The position numbers and the translations under genes were made by a program. Under the pieces are notes generated by a model. It made no database searches. It was not told the DNA's origin and saw only the letters and a program-made list of their open reading frames with translations. A stretch of DNA of 64,000 bases from Laguncularia racemosa (lineage: Eukaryota > Streptophyta > Magnoliopsida > Myrtales > Combretaceae): NCBI GenBank assembly GCA_037954665.1, contig JBBMOL010000023.1:1178001-1242000 (forward strand), read 5' to 3'. Below, piece after piece: positions 22,885 to 36,026 of this stretch. Each line of letters begins with the position of its first letter. Position 1 is the stretch's first letter.

Positions 22885-23318
22885 TCTTTTGTGGAGGTAC
22901 CAGGGTTAACAGCATCGGAGATTGTTTTTGTGAGCTCCGATAAAGCAGTTTTGGATTCTCAATTAGCGTTACATCTTCAGGAGAGGAGGTTCTTCCTCCT
23001 TGAAAGTCTCCCTTCCCAATTACTACTTTCCGTCATGTGACGTTTACTGTAGTAAGAGAGCGGGAAGAGAAAAGTCTCAACCCTGGAAGAATTCGCTGAC
23101 CGTGTTTAGTTCATATTCTTTTTATGTAGGGACATGACTACGTGTATATCTCTCTTGGATAGATGTAAAATTGAAGAAAATATGCTAACGTAAATAATTT
23201 TTGAATATGTGTTATCTTTTCTCTTAGACAGGAAGAGATCATATTTGCTCATTTACTCTTTCTATTTATTTTCTTGTAGCATGCACTTAAATTGTAAGAA
23301 GGAAAATGTTAATGGTAC
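22885..23318 (+). other. ZIFL 3' flank
   Basis: Sequence downstream of the stop codon probably includes the 3' untranslated region. No clear AATAAA signal was seen. The stretch ends at the probable solo LTR. Confidence 0.4.
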
Positions 23319-26300
23319 TGTAACGACCCACCTCTTGAGGCTTTTGACTGACTGTTTCTCTTATCTTCAATCCTTGATGCTTGAGAAACAACTCATTTGA
23401 GGATTAGGCTTAAGTTGGAACCAACAAACAATTACATTTCACCAACATTGATACCATTTAAAACATCACTTGCGTTAACTGAAACAGCATAGTGGAATTT
23501 TACAAAACATAGCTTTCGTTTGAAGTATCACAATTCACCTTTTTATTCCTGGCTAAATCTCTTTATATTTCCGCTCTCTACATTTGTAATTCTAAGATCG
23601 CGAAAGCAATGCAATTTTCCTCGTGTCGCTTGGAGTTTCTAGGATAACTTTTGCCACTACACATTCTCATAGCCTAAACCTTAGCTTCAAGATCCTACGT
23701 CATTTTGTCTTCGGTACTTGCGGTTCACTTAGCTTAGGTACAAACTACATAACAAGGCATATCATCTGTAAACCAGCATATACAAGTCAACTATTAAGCA
23801 AGCATATTTGTGAATAGTAATGCAACACATGATGCGATGTTAATGTGTATAACATGTACTGGTATCGATATCCTAGCCTAGTCTAGTTCTCATCCGATTA
23901 GTTGACATCTTGGGAATTTGGATAAGAAATCCAAAAACTTAGGGCTATAGGGAGTAACTAAAACTTAGTTGAAACCATAGGAAGTGGCTAGAAAAACCTA
24001 ACATGTAGTTGGCTTAGTTGAAACCACATGAAGTGGCCAAAATTGATTGAACAATGCAATTCTATATGCTGAAAAAATTTAGCTTTGTAAACATAGTGCT
24101 TTGTTGAAAAAAAAAAAAATCTCATTTTTGAATAAAACTTGATCCGTAGATCCTTTTCATGTCATGCCATGAATGCATTGAACAACACAGAACAACACAA
24201 TAATAACTTAGATGTGGATCACAATGATATTAACCCAACCTAGCTTTCAACCCAACAAACCAACATCATGAGTTAGGCATGACTCAAGTATCACAAATTG
24301 AGCATAATCTCAACCATCTTAGCATCTATCAAGCAATTCATCATTATGATATAAAACCTTGTATAGGAGTTTACTCAAGTGAAATCTTATAAAATCAGTA
24401 CATCTACTATAATTTCCAAGCCACAAACATAAGTAGTTGTATCACATATTCATGAACAGTCAACATATTCCTAGCAATAGACACCATTAATCCTTTACAA
24501 TCAATCATCACGTAGTAAGCATACCAAATTCAATAAAACCAAGTATCAACAAGATAAAACCCACGGTGTAGTATACCATATTCATATACCAAGTCCTCAA
24601 ATACTAGCTCTCAAGCCATGCATTTCACTTAAGAGAAAATCACAGTTATCTATAAAATTACACAAGTGATCCACATATTTTCGAACACTACATATGCACA
24701 AGATGACAAGAAGGGGATAATCACCTGAGCTAGTGCTTACTATACTATTTGGCATATCTCTATACCTATCACATTCATATTGATAATTTATAATTATTTA
24801 ACCTACTAGGAAACAATTATAGTAACTACTGTATACTATATTAATGCTGTATTTTGACTCTTCAAATAATTCTAACTCTACATTTTTATTAGATTTCAAT
24901 AAACTCGATACAATGGTAACCATTATTTAGTGTATTGTTCAAATGTAACAACATAATGTCTTATCCAAACTTACAAAGTCTTATATATATATATATAATT
25001 TATATGTATATATATTTTTATGTATTAATCCCACATTAGCATGTAGATATAATTAATCTAAATAGAATTTAGTTATTTAGCCAATATATGGCAAAAATAT
25101 CAATAATACATTCTTATTAAAACATAAGTTCCTTTTATGAAAATGTTAAGTTTGTATCATATAAATATTGTGTACATTTTTAATTTATTTACCGTTTATC
25201 AAGGTAACTAATATATAATCAAATTTGATAGAATAAATAACATACAAAGTCAAATAATTTTATGGAAAGTATCATAAACTCACAAAAATATATACTTTTA
25301 GGTTTACTAATTAAAAATATTTAGAATGACATATTTCCGATATTTCCCATATTACCCTTTAACCTCTAAAATTTAGAATAATTAGAAAAATGGATACATA
25401 GCATATATTGGTCTTAATATTATAAGGAACCATATAAAAAATTAAGAGGGTTTTAGGAGGTCTAAAACTATTATTTTCAAATTAACCATTAAAACTAGCA
25501 TTTTTTATGTTATTTAGCCTAGAATTAGGAAATATATTAAAAGTACTAACATTCATAATTTAAACTAGAAAAATTGCATTATATAAAGAGTAGTATGAAG
25601 GACTTACAAGCAAAAGTTGGATTGAAATGACAAAGAAAACAACCTGTATAAATTTCACACCTTCTTAGCCACCACTACTCAAAACTACCATCTTTAGCCA
25701 CCCTAATCCAACACTTCTTTGTTGGCCCACTAGAGAGGTATATGAAAGTGCTTCAAAATTTCTCTTGTAAATTTAGGGGGCTTTGAACAAGTGTGGGAAA
25801 TTTTGCAAGGGTGGGACATCCTATTTATAGGTTTTCCTCCAACTTTGGAAACTAATATTTAATTGTACTTGTCTCTAAAAATTATGAAAAAATTCAAGTA
25901 GCATCCTTGCATGATGGAAAGCATTAAGTTAAAATTTCATGAATTTGAGACATGCGTACAATTTTCTTATGAATTTTTGACAAAAAAATTGGAATATTTT
26001 AATATCATTTTGATTTTATAAATTATTGATTAATTAATTCTCTTCTCTCTCTCTTTTATCATTTTTTTTCAAAACTATTTATGATATGTCATGACATAAT
26101 TATTGTGACAATTTTGCCATTAGGGGTTATTTTACGAGATGTTTTATATATTCTATTAATATTTTGCTATATTTTATAAATTTAATAATATTATTTAAAA
26201 GAGCCACTTTTTACTTGATAAGGACACTCATGATGATGTTTCTATTATTTTATATTATTTCTTAGTTTACAACTAATGGCCTAAGGACAAAATTGTTATT

Positions 26301-26609
26301 TTGCCTCTTAGTAATTTAATATTTAATAATGATGGCAAAATGATCATTTTGCCTCTTTTGTACCTTTTAGTAATTTTACTCTTAATATGGAGGGCATAAT
26401 AGTCATTTCCCTTCTTGGACCTATTTCTTATATATCCTAAACTAACTTTTTATTTTATTAGCCATATCGTTATTAGTATTTGTTTCACTCTGATTACTTT
26501 TGTATACCAAAGATATTCAAGATTACTTTAGGTTCTAAGTTACTTAAACCCTCGCTTAATTTATTCAAGTAAAGTTGTATGATTAGTATCTTAGGATTTG
26601 GGTATTACA
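23319..26609 (-). mobile_element. Probable solo LTR of a Gypsy element, 3.3 kb
   Basis: On the minus strand the block begins TGTAATACCCAAATCC and ends ...GGTGGGTCGTTACA, the terminal style of plant Del/Tekay-type Gypsy LTRs. Flanks GGTAC (23314-23318) and GGTAT (26610-26614) match at 4 of 5 bases, as expected for an aged target duplication. A TATAAATA box lies on the minus strand at 25829-25822. There are no coding ORFs or pol motifs. A large nonautonomous element without internal region is the alternative. Confidence 0.6.
25822..25829 (-). promoter_or_regulatory. TATA box of the solo LTR
   Basis: The minus strand reads CCTATAAATAGG within the probable LTR, where a retrotransposon promoter would sit. 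Its activity is unknown. Confidence 0.4.
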
Positions 26610-26917
26610 GGTATCATGTGGCACTGCTATAAATGCTATATTACATGTAGACAAAGAAGAAACATAAGTGTACCAAGTTGGTAAAGAGATTATGTGATGG
26701 ATTAGCTAATGACCTTATATTACATAGTATAGAAATTGTATTGTTAAATTTCAATTGAAAAAGTAGACACGGAAACAAAATTTAAGCGGGAAAAGTAGAG
26801 ATATGTAGCAGTTGCATAACAAACTCTTAGAAGAATGTTCATCATTAGTATAAATGGTAAAAAGAAAGACATAGAAGGGGATCTTACAACTCAAAAATAT
26901 GATTCCTTAGCATATAG

Positions 26918-27250
26918 TGTAACCTACTCATAAAAGCCCTTTAATTCCATTTAAAATTTGCACATTTACCTTATAATCACAATAAACAAATGTAGTTAGA
27001 TCTTGAAAGAAATTTTGCACATTCACCTCATAATCACAATAAATAAAGGCAACTAGATCTTGAAATCCTAAGAGAGAGAGATAATGCATAAAAGTGAGAG
27101 AGAGTTTGGCTACTAAAAGATTAGGAGAGAGAAAGGTTTGTAAATAATTAATTAAGTTATGGGGTTGTAGAGTGAAAAAATGTGTTTTGACATTGATATG
27201 GCTAGGGCCAACTATGGACCTTGCTAATATTAATGCTCTCATTTGTCTTT
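26918..27250 (+). repeat. 5' LTR-like repeat of Gypsy A
   Basis: It shares ordered words with 40337-40560, ending around GTGTTTTGACAT...GGTCAACTATGG-like sequence. It holds an internal tandem duplication of about 57 bp (about 26953-27066; both halves end in TAGATCTTGAAA). The exact ends are uncertain. Confidence 0.5.
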
Positions 27251-27289
27251 AAATATTGATATCAGTTTATTTTTCTATCTTAAAAACCT

Positions 27290-28726
27290 ATAGGTAAGTA
27301 TATTTATCGATATTATAATATAGTGCATATTAATATTGAGTGTCGACCCTATAAGGACGACAAGTACTAGTAATTACCATCCTATTATCTAATCAACAAA
27401 ATCAAATGATAATTATAAAACTAAAGAATAACAAGAATTTAATTAATAGTGAAAAATAGAATAAGAGATAACCATTGATAAAAGCATGCACTCGGATGTT
27501 GAATCCCTTTAGAATTACTAATGCAGTCAATTAATTATTATTTAATTTTATTATGGTATTCTTGAACCGTGGAAATTCCTAATTTGAACTGATAACTTTC
27601 TTAAATCTATTAATTCATAACCTTGAGTTGATTAATTAGAATCTCTTCTTAATTAAAACCCCTAGAAATGCATGACTTTGATATGTGAATTCTACAATTA
27701 GGTTTGATTTTAATTTGGAAGATTTACGTCATTCTATCTCCAGTATTGTGTGCACTCCTTCCAATTATGTTAATCTATTTAAACATAAGACCTGTCGATT
27801 TTCACGAATAAAATCAAATCTTGAATTAACATGCCAACAATATTAATCCAGATAACAATTAAAAACACATAATTAGAATATAAGAAAACAATAGCTTCAT
27901 TAAATGATAATAATTAATTATAAATTCATCCTAGGGTTCATCATACCCAAGTACAAATGCAACTGAAACCATAATAATTATAAAAGCAAAATCAAAATTA
28001 TGAGAAGAATAATTCATAATGATAGAGGAATAAGAACATAAAAGATTTTAATGAAAATCTCTAAACTATAATCCTATACCTTATTAACCTCTAAAAACTT
28101 CTATATCTTTAATTGAACCTCATACCCCTTTTTATAATGACAAATCATGTCTTGACAAGGAAAGTTGTATTTTCATAGATTAGGAAATTGAAGCTTCATA
28201 AATGAGGAAATTGCATCTTCAAGGCTAGTTGATAAATCGGGAAGTTGCATCTTCATCCTCTTAATTAATTGGAAAGTCAAATTTCTAAGGTTGGTGTGAC
28301 ATGATCCTAACATGGCTATGTACATTGCTTTTATATTTCTCATATGAAATTTCTAACAAACACTTGAATTGTGCTCTAACATGGTCACAACATGGGCATG
28401 TTGATTGTCGATGTTGCCTACACATTCTCTTCACATAGTCATATATCTCGGTCTTTTAAGACATTTCTTCTCTAAGCGATACATGACACCAACCTCGATG
28501 TGTTGATGATTGTGTTAACCCTTAAAAATTTGGTAACTTATTTATTTGTGCTTTAATTCGCATGAGACTTGTGCCAATTTGTTTCTTTTAATCCATAGTT
28601 GCTTGAAAGGACCTAAATTCAAAATATGAGCCAATTAAGTATAATAGTTAATAAAATATGCTCATAAAATAACCTAAAACCATATAAAAACTAAATAATT
28701 ATAAGTGTTATTCAATACTTATCACT
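27290..28726 (-). repeat. LTR-like insertion in Gypsy A leader
   Basis: Read on the minus strand, this block starts TGATAAGTATTGAATAAC at 28726 and ends near ...CTTATAGGGTCGACACTC and CTTACCTATAGG. That tail style is known from large plant Gypsy LTRs. A related block lies at about 36298-37640. No ORFs, and target duplications were not found, so this is a tentative solo LTR. Confidence 0.35.
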
Positions 28727-28739
28727 TAATGCTAGTGGC

Positions 28740-30720
28740 ACTCAATCTAACATGGAAGCAACGACATTAGAGAAATTGCATTCAATCATAAACTCATTAG
28801 TTGAAACATTTAAAGCAATGCAATTACAATGCAAGAATCCATGAAATCCAATATGCAAGTTCAAGAATCATTTCAAAACATTAATACAACTTTGCTTACA
28901 TCTATGCAATCAATTCAATATAAGATTGAGAATGTAGAGAAGAATCAACCTTAGTGTTTTTATGAGAGTTAGAGAGAGCAAGTTTAAGGTGACTTAGATT
29001 CACAAATTTCATAACCTTCACATGTAGTAGATTCTTTGTTGAAAGGAATAAAATTAGAGATTCCTAACTTTCGTGGCTTTAATTAATGGGATGGATCTTT
29101 AAAACTAAGAAACTTATATAATCATATGAATGTACATATGAGTTAAAGGTTGACCATTGCATCTTTTGTAATCTAAGATCAAGCTCTTTAAAGATTTCAA
29201 TGGATGGATCATAATAATTAGTTAAGTGCAGGGCCTAGTTTTCTTAAAGCACTAGAGACTCGATTGGGACCCTCTGAATATGATGGCGTTTAAGGTACTT
29301 TGTCTAAACTTACTCAAATGAAATCTATTGTTGAATATCAAGCAAAATATGAAGCATTTTTAAATAGTCATTGGTCTTTTTGAAAAATTTCTTATTAGCT
29401 ATTTCATTTCTAACCTTAAAACCCATATTAGAAGAGAAGTTCAAGTTGTAAAACTTACATCTCTTATGCAAACCATTTGGTAAGCTAAATTGTATGAGTC
29501 TAAATCTTTGATCAAAATGTTTTTAATAAACACTTTTCCTTTTCAGCTAGTTCAAAACCCACTTTACAATTTTTTAAACTAAGCACATCACCAACTTGCT
29601 CTTCTTCCTATACATCACGTATTACTTGTATTCAAACAACAACTTCTTCTAATAAACCTTCTCTTCCCATTCAAAATGTAACATATAAAAATGACAGCTA
29701 GAAGAGAGAATGGACTATGTTTTTAATTGCAATGAATAATAGCATAAAAACTATAAGTGTAAGTTGAAATTTTTATTGTAGATTGAAGAAGAGACTAACT
29801 TACCCAATGTTGATGAAATGGTAGATCATACTAATATTATTGAGGAGCCTTCCTTGTACATTAGTTATCATGCATTGGATTCAACAATATTACTAAGTCC
29901 ATGATTCAATGTGGTGATTGGCAAAGTTCCTTCGAAGATTCAAAATATTTCTTTTGAAGATACTTTTTCTTTATTTTGCCAAACATGTAGAAATTTTTTT
30001 AGGTGCATAATGGTTACAAAATTTGGGTCCACTAACTATTGATTACAATGATTAGATAATGGCATTTAGTTATAATGGATAGCATGCGTAGCTAATTGAG
30101 TCTAGCAATGATCATATGGGATTAATTTCTCATCATCAGTTGAAAAGGTTGTTTCATATAGATGTTGTAGCTTCATGTTATCAATTTGTGACTGAAAGTG
30201 CGCAATGTAATACATTTGAGGAGACTATCGACAATAATGCTCTTAAGTGGCTATCATTTACATATTTGAGACACCATCATTATTAATACCTTATGTGAGA
30301 TACAACATCATATCCATTTAACAAAATATGCCTCTTTAATGAATGTTAGACCCTATAGATACCTTGCATTTTTAGAAGGATAAAACCAAGAAACAAGTAC
30401 AGGAAATGTTGGAACAAAGATTTGTCTTAACATAGCACAAGTTTAATTTCTTCTCCAGTGTTACTAGTTAAGAAGAAGGATGGTACATGGAGATTTCGTA
30501 TAGACTATCATGCTCTTAATCAAGCTACTATCAAAGATAAGATTCCCATTCCTATTATTGATGACTTATTGGATGAATTGAAGTAGGGCAACAATTTTTT
30601 CAAAATTGGATTTGAGATCTAGTTATCACCTAATTAGACAATACCTTAAGGATATTAAGAACATTACATTTAAAACACATGATGGGCATTATGAATTTAT
30701 AGTGATGCCATTTGGTTTAT
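28740..30720 (+). pseudogene. Gypsy A gag and first part of reverse transcriptase
   Basis: Gag-like sequence near 28745-28960 reads METFKAMQ-type coiled text (for example SLVETFKAMQLQMQES, TSMQSIQYKIENVEKNQ) and continues to about 29520 with many stops. Reverse transcriptase starts near 30462 with [18 protein letters not shown] and [12 protein letters not shown], and reaches [14 protein letters not shown] at 30725, where the hAT insertion splits it. No intact frame remains. Confidence 0.75.
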
Positions 30721-30728
30721 GTAGTACC
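30721..30728. repeat. Left target site duplication of the 5-kb hAT
   Basis: GTAGTACC is identical to 35786-35793. It encodes the CST of the Gypsy reverse transcriptase motif FGLCST, so the pre-insertion reading can be seen directly. Confidence 0.95.
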
Positions 30729-31914
30729 TATGTTGTTAAAATCATGAGTTAACTCGTACGTTTCTACGATTTTACGAGTTTGTAAGCACATTTCTTATTA
30801 ACTTACAAACAAAATCGTTTTGAGGTAAAATTGCAATAGAATTGTGATTCAACATGGTGGAATCGTTAAAATCGCTATTCCACATGCATTTCTAACGATT
30901 CTACTAGTGTTATCGTTTTTGTTCTGTTTGCTCCTTGCTCTATTGTGGAGTGTGTAGCCTAACCTAGGTGACGACACCCAGCTCAGCTCAAAGTCTGTGT
31001 AGGTGTGTAAAACTAAAAGAAAATCGATTTGTTCCAAGTCTGAAAAGGACAATGTACACTTTTACTCTTCTTCGTTGTTCTTTGTTTGACGTCTTCCATA
31101 CACATCTTCTTAGAGCTTCACGTTGTTCTTCTTTATCACAGCTCATAGGCAACTACAGAAGGGGATATGGACACTACAATATACTTCTATTCCATCACTT
31201 AAAGGTAATTTTTTCTTTAATATGTTAGTGTACTTAAGTACTTTATACGGTTTTGCTTGCTTAGGGTTTTTTTTTTTTTTTGTTATTTTCATCGATCTTG
31301 CTTAGCACAAAGTGGTGTGGGTTGTGGTGAAGCCATGAAGGTGTTTGTGTTTCCGTCTTTTTGCTAATCTTCATAGGGACATTGTTCTTCTTTTTCGTAC
31401 TACTGTGGGTTGTGGTGAAGCCTTTACTGTGAAGGTGTTTCAAATTTTTTTTTTTAAACACAAAGTGGTGTGGGTTGGGTTGTCTTGTGGTGAAGTGAAA
31501 GTGTCGGTATGTCGCAATTTGTTTGTGATAAATTTCTATGCAAATTTTATGAATTGTAAACCATAGAAAGTTGTCATTGTAATTGTAGAGGTTTAAGTTA
31601 GTATGTAATTGTAAACCATAGAAAGTTGAAACAGGAGAACTGCACTAGCCTTATACCAATTGTAAAACTGTAGGAGCTCATCAATCATTCATGCAGCATA
31701 TAGAAAAAAAAAAACCTATTATAAGCAACTTGATAAAACTAACTTATAGAGAAAATGAAAGCTGAGGCAAAATCGACCCCCATACATAGCATGCTACTGT
31801 ATTCCCTTTCAATTTAACTTCACCAGGTGATTTCACTAACTGTCAAGGACAAAATCTCAATTATATAGTAACCTTTATAGACAAGTAGACACCTATGCTT
31901 AGGTCTCTATATTA

Positions 31915-32763
31915 TTATAGTCCTCTTGCTGCTTTTAATATAGTAACCTCCTTTTCTAGGTCTCTGATCTGGTTTTTGATATCCGATTCCAGCACCCAAA
32001 GTTTTAAGCACTCACTACTTTCACCAACAATCTCATTGACAATTTCCCCCTCATCAAATATAGATTCCCTACCACAATGTCCCTCTTTTAGGCTGACTTT
32101 TGGTTGCTTCGTATTAGAAAAAATTTGCGCATCCCTTTCAATAATCTCTAGAGATGGTTCGCTCATCATGGTGGCTATATTGTCTATGTCTTCTTTTGAA
32201 TGCTCATTAGTAACAATATTCTGGATATTTCTTTCAATAGGCTCAATTGATGACTCTCTCCTTCTAATATTGGTGTCATTAATACTTTGTGACAATTTTT
32301 TTGATACCTGAGTATCCTTTTTACACATACCAACACAAGATGAACCACAATTGTCCTTCTTCCTTTGCGTCCTAAAAAATTCTGCAATTGACATCCCATC
32401 TTCATCACTGGACTCACCTTCACTTGTTTGATGAAGTTTTCGCTAGAAGCTAGGAAGGATCGTATCACCATTGCCATAGTCTCTAGCTCTAAAATCATCC
32501 ATAGTTCTTTCTAGTTGCATTGCAGTTGTACCTTTAGGCTTAAGAGACTTGAATGGTTGTTTGCAATTGAAACTGAACTCCTTCCACCGGTCTAAGTATT
32601 GAACTATCACGTCAGGCTCAGATGCTCTTAAAGGAATGTACAAGTTCATATTAGTTACTGGCTTATTGTAATTACGCCAGGCAATCTTTGGACTCGTATT
32701 GCTAAAACCTAGTTTAGAATTCTCAATAAATAATCCAACCTCTCCAATATTGTGGTTGATCAT
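31915..32763 (-). pseudogene. Plant mobile domain (PMD) protein C-terminal fragment carried in the hAT
   Basis: A single frame runs from 32763 to the stop at 31915, interrupted only by one in-frame stop at 32443-32445. It has SPKIAWRNYNKPVTNMNLYI, ASEPDVIVQYLDRWKEF and a C-terminal leucine-rich coil (LESDIKNQIRDLEKEV). The NLYIP...VxxYLxWWK layout is typical of the C-terminal side of PMD proteins (MAIN/MAIL relatives, often found in transposons). The N-terminal PMD core is missing. It is either a captured host piece or a second TE gene. The frame is much better preserved than the neighbouring transposase, which is odd. Confidence 0.65.
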
Positions 32764-33005
32764 CTCTATGGTTAATTATCTATATTGTATAACTTATAAT
32801 TGATTATCTATATTATAATTTTTATTACGATTTATGATCAAAATGTATGTTGAATTTCTTTATTTCTACAATCAATTTCATTTTGTTTTGAATATAAATT
32901 TCTTTTTCTTTTCTTTGGTTCATGAAGAATGATGTGAAACTAAAATGCTTGAATTTACTCTTTATTATATTTGTTTATAGGATTTTAAGTACTGGTTGAG
33001 TTGAA

Positions 33006-35500
33006 ATGTCATATTCCAAATCATTTAAAGAGAGCTCTAAAAGGAAAAATGCACTTGGAAGTAGATCCGGTGTTGGTTGGGAGCATGGAATTGATGTAGA
33101 TAATAATGGAAAAAAGGTAAAATGCAAGTATTGTAACAAAGTAGTTAGTGGAGGCATTTACAGATTCAAGAATCATTTGGGTTATACGCGTAAAGATGTA
33201 GAGTCATGTAGTAGTGTCCCCGATGAAGTAAAATCTCAAATGTTAATAATGTTGTTGAAAGTGGCAAAATTATCAAAAATAAAAAGAAAGCAAATTCATG
33301 GTATTGAAGATTTTGATGATGAGGTGGAGTAGATATCCACAAAGAAAAGAGAAAGGAATTACATGGATTTCTTTCTGAAACAAAAAAAAAAAAAATTGAT
33401 GGAAGTGGAACATGGGCAAACCAAGTTACAATTAACCAATTCATGAAGAAAGATTTGAGAGAAGAATGCTGCCAACAAATAGCTCATTTTTTTTTATACT
33501 AGTGCAATTCCATTTAATTGTGTAAAAAGTCCAGAGTTTGCCAAGATGCTTCAGGTAGTTGGTTGATATGGTTGCGGGCTTCAACCTCTTTCCTATCATG
33601 AGCTAAGGGTGACTTGTTTGAAGAAAGAAGTAGCTCGAACAATGGAATTACTTGAAGACTACAAAGTTGAATGGAAAAAAACAGGTTGCTTTATTATGTC
33701 CAATGCATGGACTGATAGAAAGAGGTGCTCCATATGCAATTTCTTAGTGAATAGCCCTAAAGGAACGGTTTTCTTGTCGTCTATAGATGCTTTTGATGTG
33801 TCCAAGACAACTGACAAAGTTCTTGCAATGTTAGAGGATATTGTGGAGAAGGTTGGAGGGGAGAATGTTGTACAAGTAATTACAGATAATGCTGCAAATT
33901 ACAAAGCAGTAGGGGAAAAATTGATGGAGAAAAGAAAATGCTTATAGTAGACACCTTGTGCAGTTCATTGTATTGATTTGATCTTGGAAGACTTTGAGAA
34001 GAATTTGAAGATCCATTAGGAGACAATTGCAAAAGGGAGGTGAATTGCTACATATATTTATTCTAGGACTATGTTTATCTCAAGAAAGGGACTTGATTAG
34101 ACCCAGTGCAACTCATTTTGCCACTTCCTATTTGACATTAGGTTGCCTTAGTGAGTTGAAAGGTGCATTGATGATGACATTCACTTTAAGTTACTAGAAA
34201 TCGTGTAAGTACTCGACTACATGTGATGGAAAGCAGATTCAACATGTGGTTTTGGATAGTAGGTTTTGGAAGAATGTTATGATTTACCTTAAAGCTGCAT
34301 TTCCCCTTATTAAAGTGCTTAGATTAGTGGATTCTAATAAACAACCAGCTATGGGTTTCATTTATTCAGAATTGGATCGTGCCAAGGAAAAAATTAAAAC
34401 AAATTTCAACAATATGAAGAAAAGGTAATATTTCAACTTATTAGCTATATATATATATATATATTGCTTTAGTGTTCATTTTAAAGTTTCATTTGTAAAT
34501 TGAAATCATATTTATTAAATGTAGTTATGGACCTCTCTTCAAGATTATTGATAAGAGATGGAAGCTTCAACTTCATAGACTAATGCATGTTGCAGCTTAT
34601 TATTTGAATCCCCATTGCCATTATAGTCCTGATTTTAAAGTTAATGCTGATGTTAAGATTGGATTATATGGTTGCATAAAGCGTATGATTTCTAATCCAA
34701 ATGAAAGGTATAAGATTGATATACAGTTTGGAAGATTTAAGGATGCTAATGGACTATTTGGTATTGAAGCTGTAAGGTTAGCAAGAGACGAAAAAACTCT
34801 AGCTAAATGGTGGGATTCATATGAAGATGAATGCCCAGAACTACAAAAGTTTGCTATTCGTGTTTTAAGTTTAACTTGTAGTTCTTCAGATTGTGAGTGT
34901 AATTGGAGTACATTTGAAATGGTACGATACAAATAGTTTTTTGATTTGATTTTATATGTTATTACGATTATGAATCTTATAAAGTTATATATAAATTTTT
35001 TCATTATGATTATGAATCATACCAAAAAGAGGAATAGGTTACATTAACAAAAGATGAATGATTTAGTGTTTGTAATGCATAACTTGAAATTAAGAAATAG
35101 GAAAGAAAGATGCATTGTTGACACTTCTACTTTCACTGTTGAAGATCTCTTATTTGATGATGAATGAATAGTTGAAGAAGAAAATGTATTTAACTCTTCA
35201 AATGAGAATGAGGGTGTGTTGCCTATCCTTCCAAATGTAAGGGGTGAAGAAAAAGATGAGGAGGAGGAGGAGGAAATTGATGCTTATGTGAATTTGGAGA
35301 GTCTTGGAAGTAAGTCCCCAATCCCATATGCTTTGGACATTCATGATATTGATGATGTTGAAGCTGAAATATAAATGGGAACTTCAAAAGGTTTGGAATT
35401 AGTGGATATGAAAATCATTGATAGCAATACACCTCATGATGATGGTGATATGGATGGGAGAGATGGTGGAAATTGTGATGATTTATTTTACTTGTTTTGT
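33006..35500 (+). pseudogene. hAT transposase, disrupted
   Basis: Starts MSYSKSFKESSKRKNALG after a probable intron. A BED zinc finger follows (VKCKYCNKVVSGGIYRFKNH, about 33118-33177). DUF659-like text lies at 33609-33947 (GCFIMSNAWTDRKR, VVQVITDNAANYKAVGEK), then CAVHCIDLILEDFEK after stops at 33945. Middle segment 34246-34428 includes DSRFWKNVMIYLKAAFPL. The C-terminal dimerisation domain at 34583-34930 includes ECPELQKFAIRVLSLTCSSS and NWSTFE. After a probable small intron come KKRNRLH and MHNLKLRNRKE, then an acidic tail with a run of Glu codons (35259-35277). Stops occur at 33330, 33945, about 34017 and in the tail. Confidence 0.88.
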
Positions 35501-35785
35501 ATTATGATTTATGAATTCATAACTTTTATTGGGACTTGTGATTGATTATCTATATTGCACAACTTATGCTTGATTATTTATATTATAACTTCATTGCGAT
35601 TTATGACCAAAATATATGTTGAATTTCTTTATTTTTATTATCAATTATTTTTTTTAATGACTACTTTAGTAAATTTACAATATTTGGAATTTATTTTACA
35701 AAGGTTGTAAAAACTTACGTTTCTACATTCCAATTCTATGAACCCCCTAATAATTTTATGTAAAATTGTGATTTTGACAACCTTG

Positions 35786-35793
35786 GTAGTACC
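35786..35793. repeat. Right target site duplication of the 5-kb hAT
   Basis: GTAGTACC is identical to 30721-30728. Gypsy reverse transcriptase sequence resumes immediately (CTTGCTATGTTT, the LAMF after CST). Confidence 0.95.
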
Positions 35794-36026
35794 CTTGCTA
35801 TGTTTTAGTTCCCCATGAATAAGGTACTTGTTTATGCAAGTTTTGTCATTTTCTTCTTTGATGACATTCTCATGTATAGTCCCACTTTTGACTTACACTT
35901 GGAGTAGTTAGAAGAGGTATTAGAGATTTTATTAGATACACTTCTGTCTAAAGCAAAGTGAGTGTTCTTTTGCTCAAATAACTATTGAGTATTTAAAATA
36001 TATTGTTTCTAATGGTGGGGTTGCAC
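35794..36026 (+). pseudogene. Gypsy A reverse transcriptase, continued after the hAT
   Basis: It continues LAMF, FDDILMYSPTFDLHLEQLEE (with the catalytic DD kept, about 35857) and QITIEYLKYIVSNGGVAQY to about 36026, then stops abruptly at another foreign block. The RNase H region that should follow is missing or replaced. Confidence 0.8.

Larger units (their letters stand above)
30729..35785 (+). mobile_element. hAT transposon, 5.06 kb, inserted in Gypsy A
   Basis: A perfect 8-bp duplication (GTAGTACC) flanks it, the hAT length. The ends are imperfect inverted repeats: TATGTTGTTAAAATC at the left and, inverted from the right, CAAGGTTGTCAAAATC. It carries a broken BED-finger hAT transposase on the + strand (33006 to about 35500) and, antisense, a plant mobile domain fragment (31915-32763). 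The first 2.2 kb before the transposase are otherwise non-coding and T-rich, probably the leader and first intron. Confidence 0.93.

Noticed and set aside
32975..33444. Minus-strand ORFs (60 and 92 codons) opposite the BED finger.
   Set aside because: Shadows of the hAT transposase exon.
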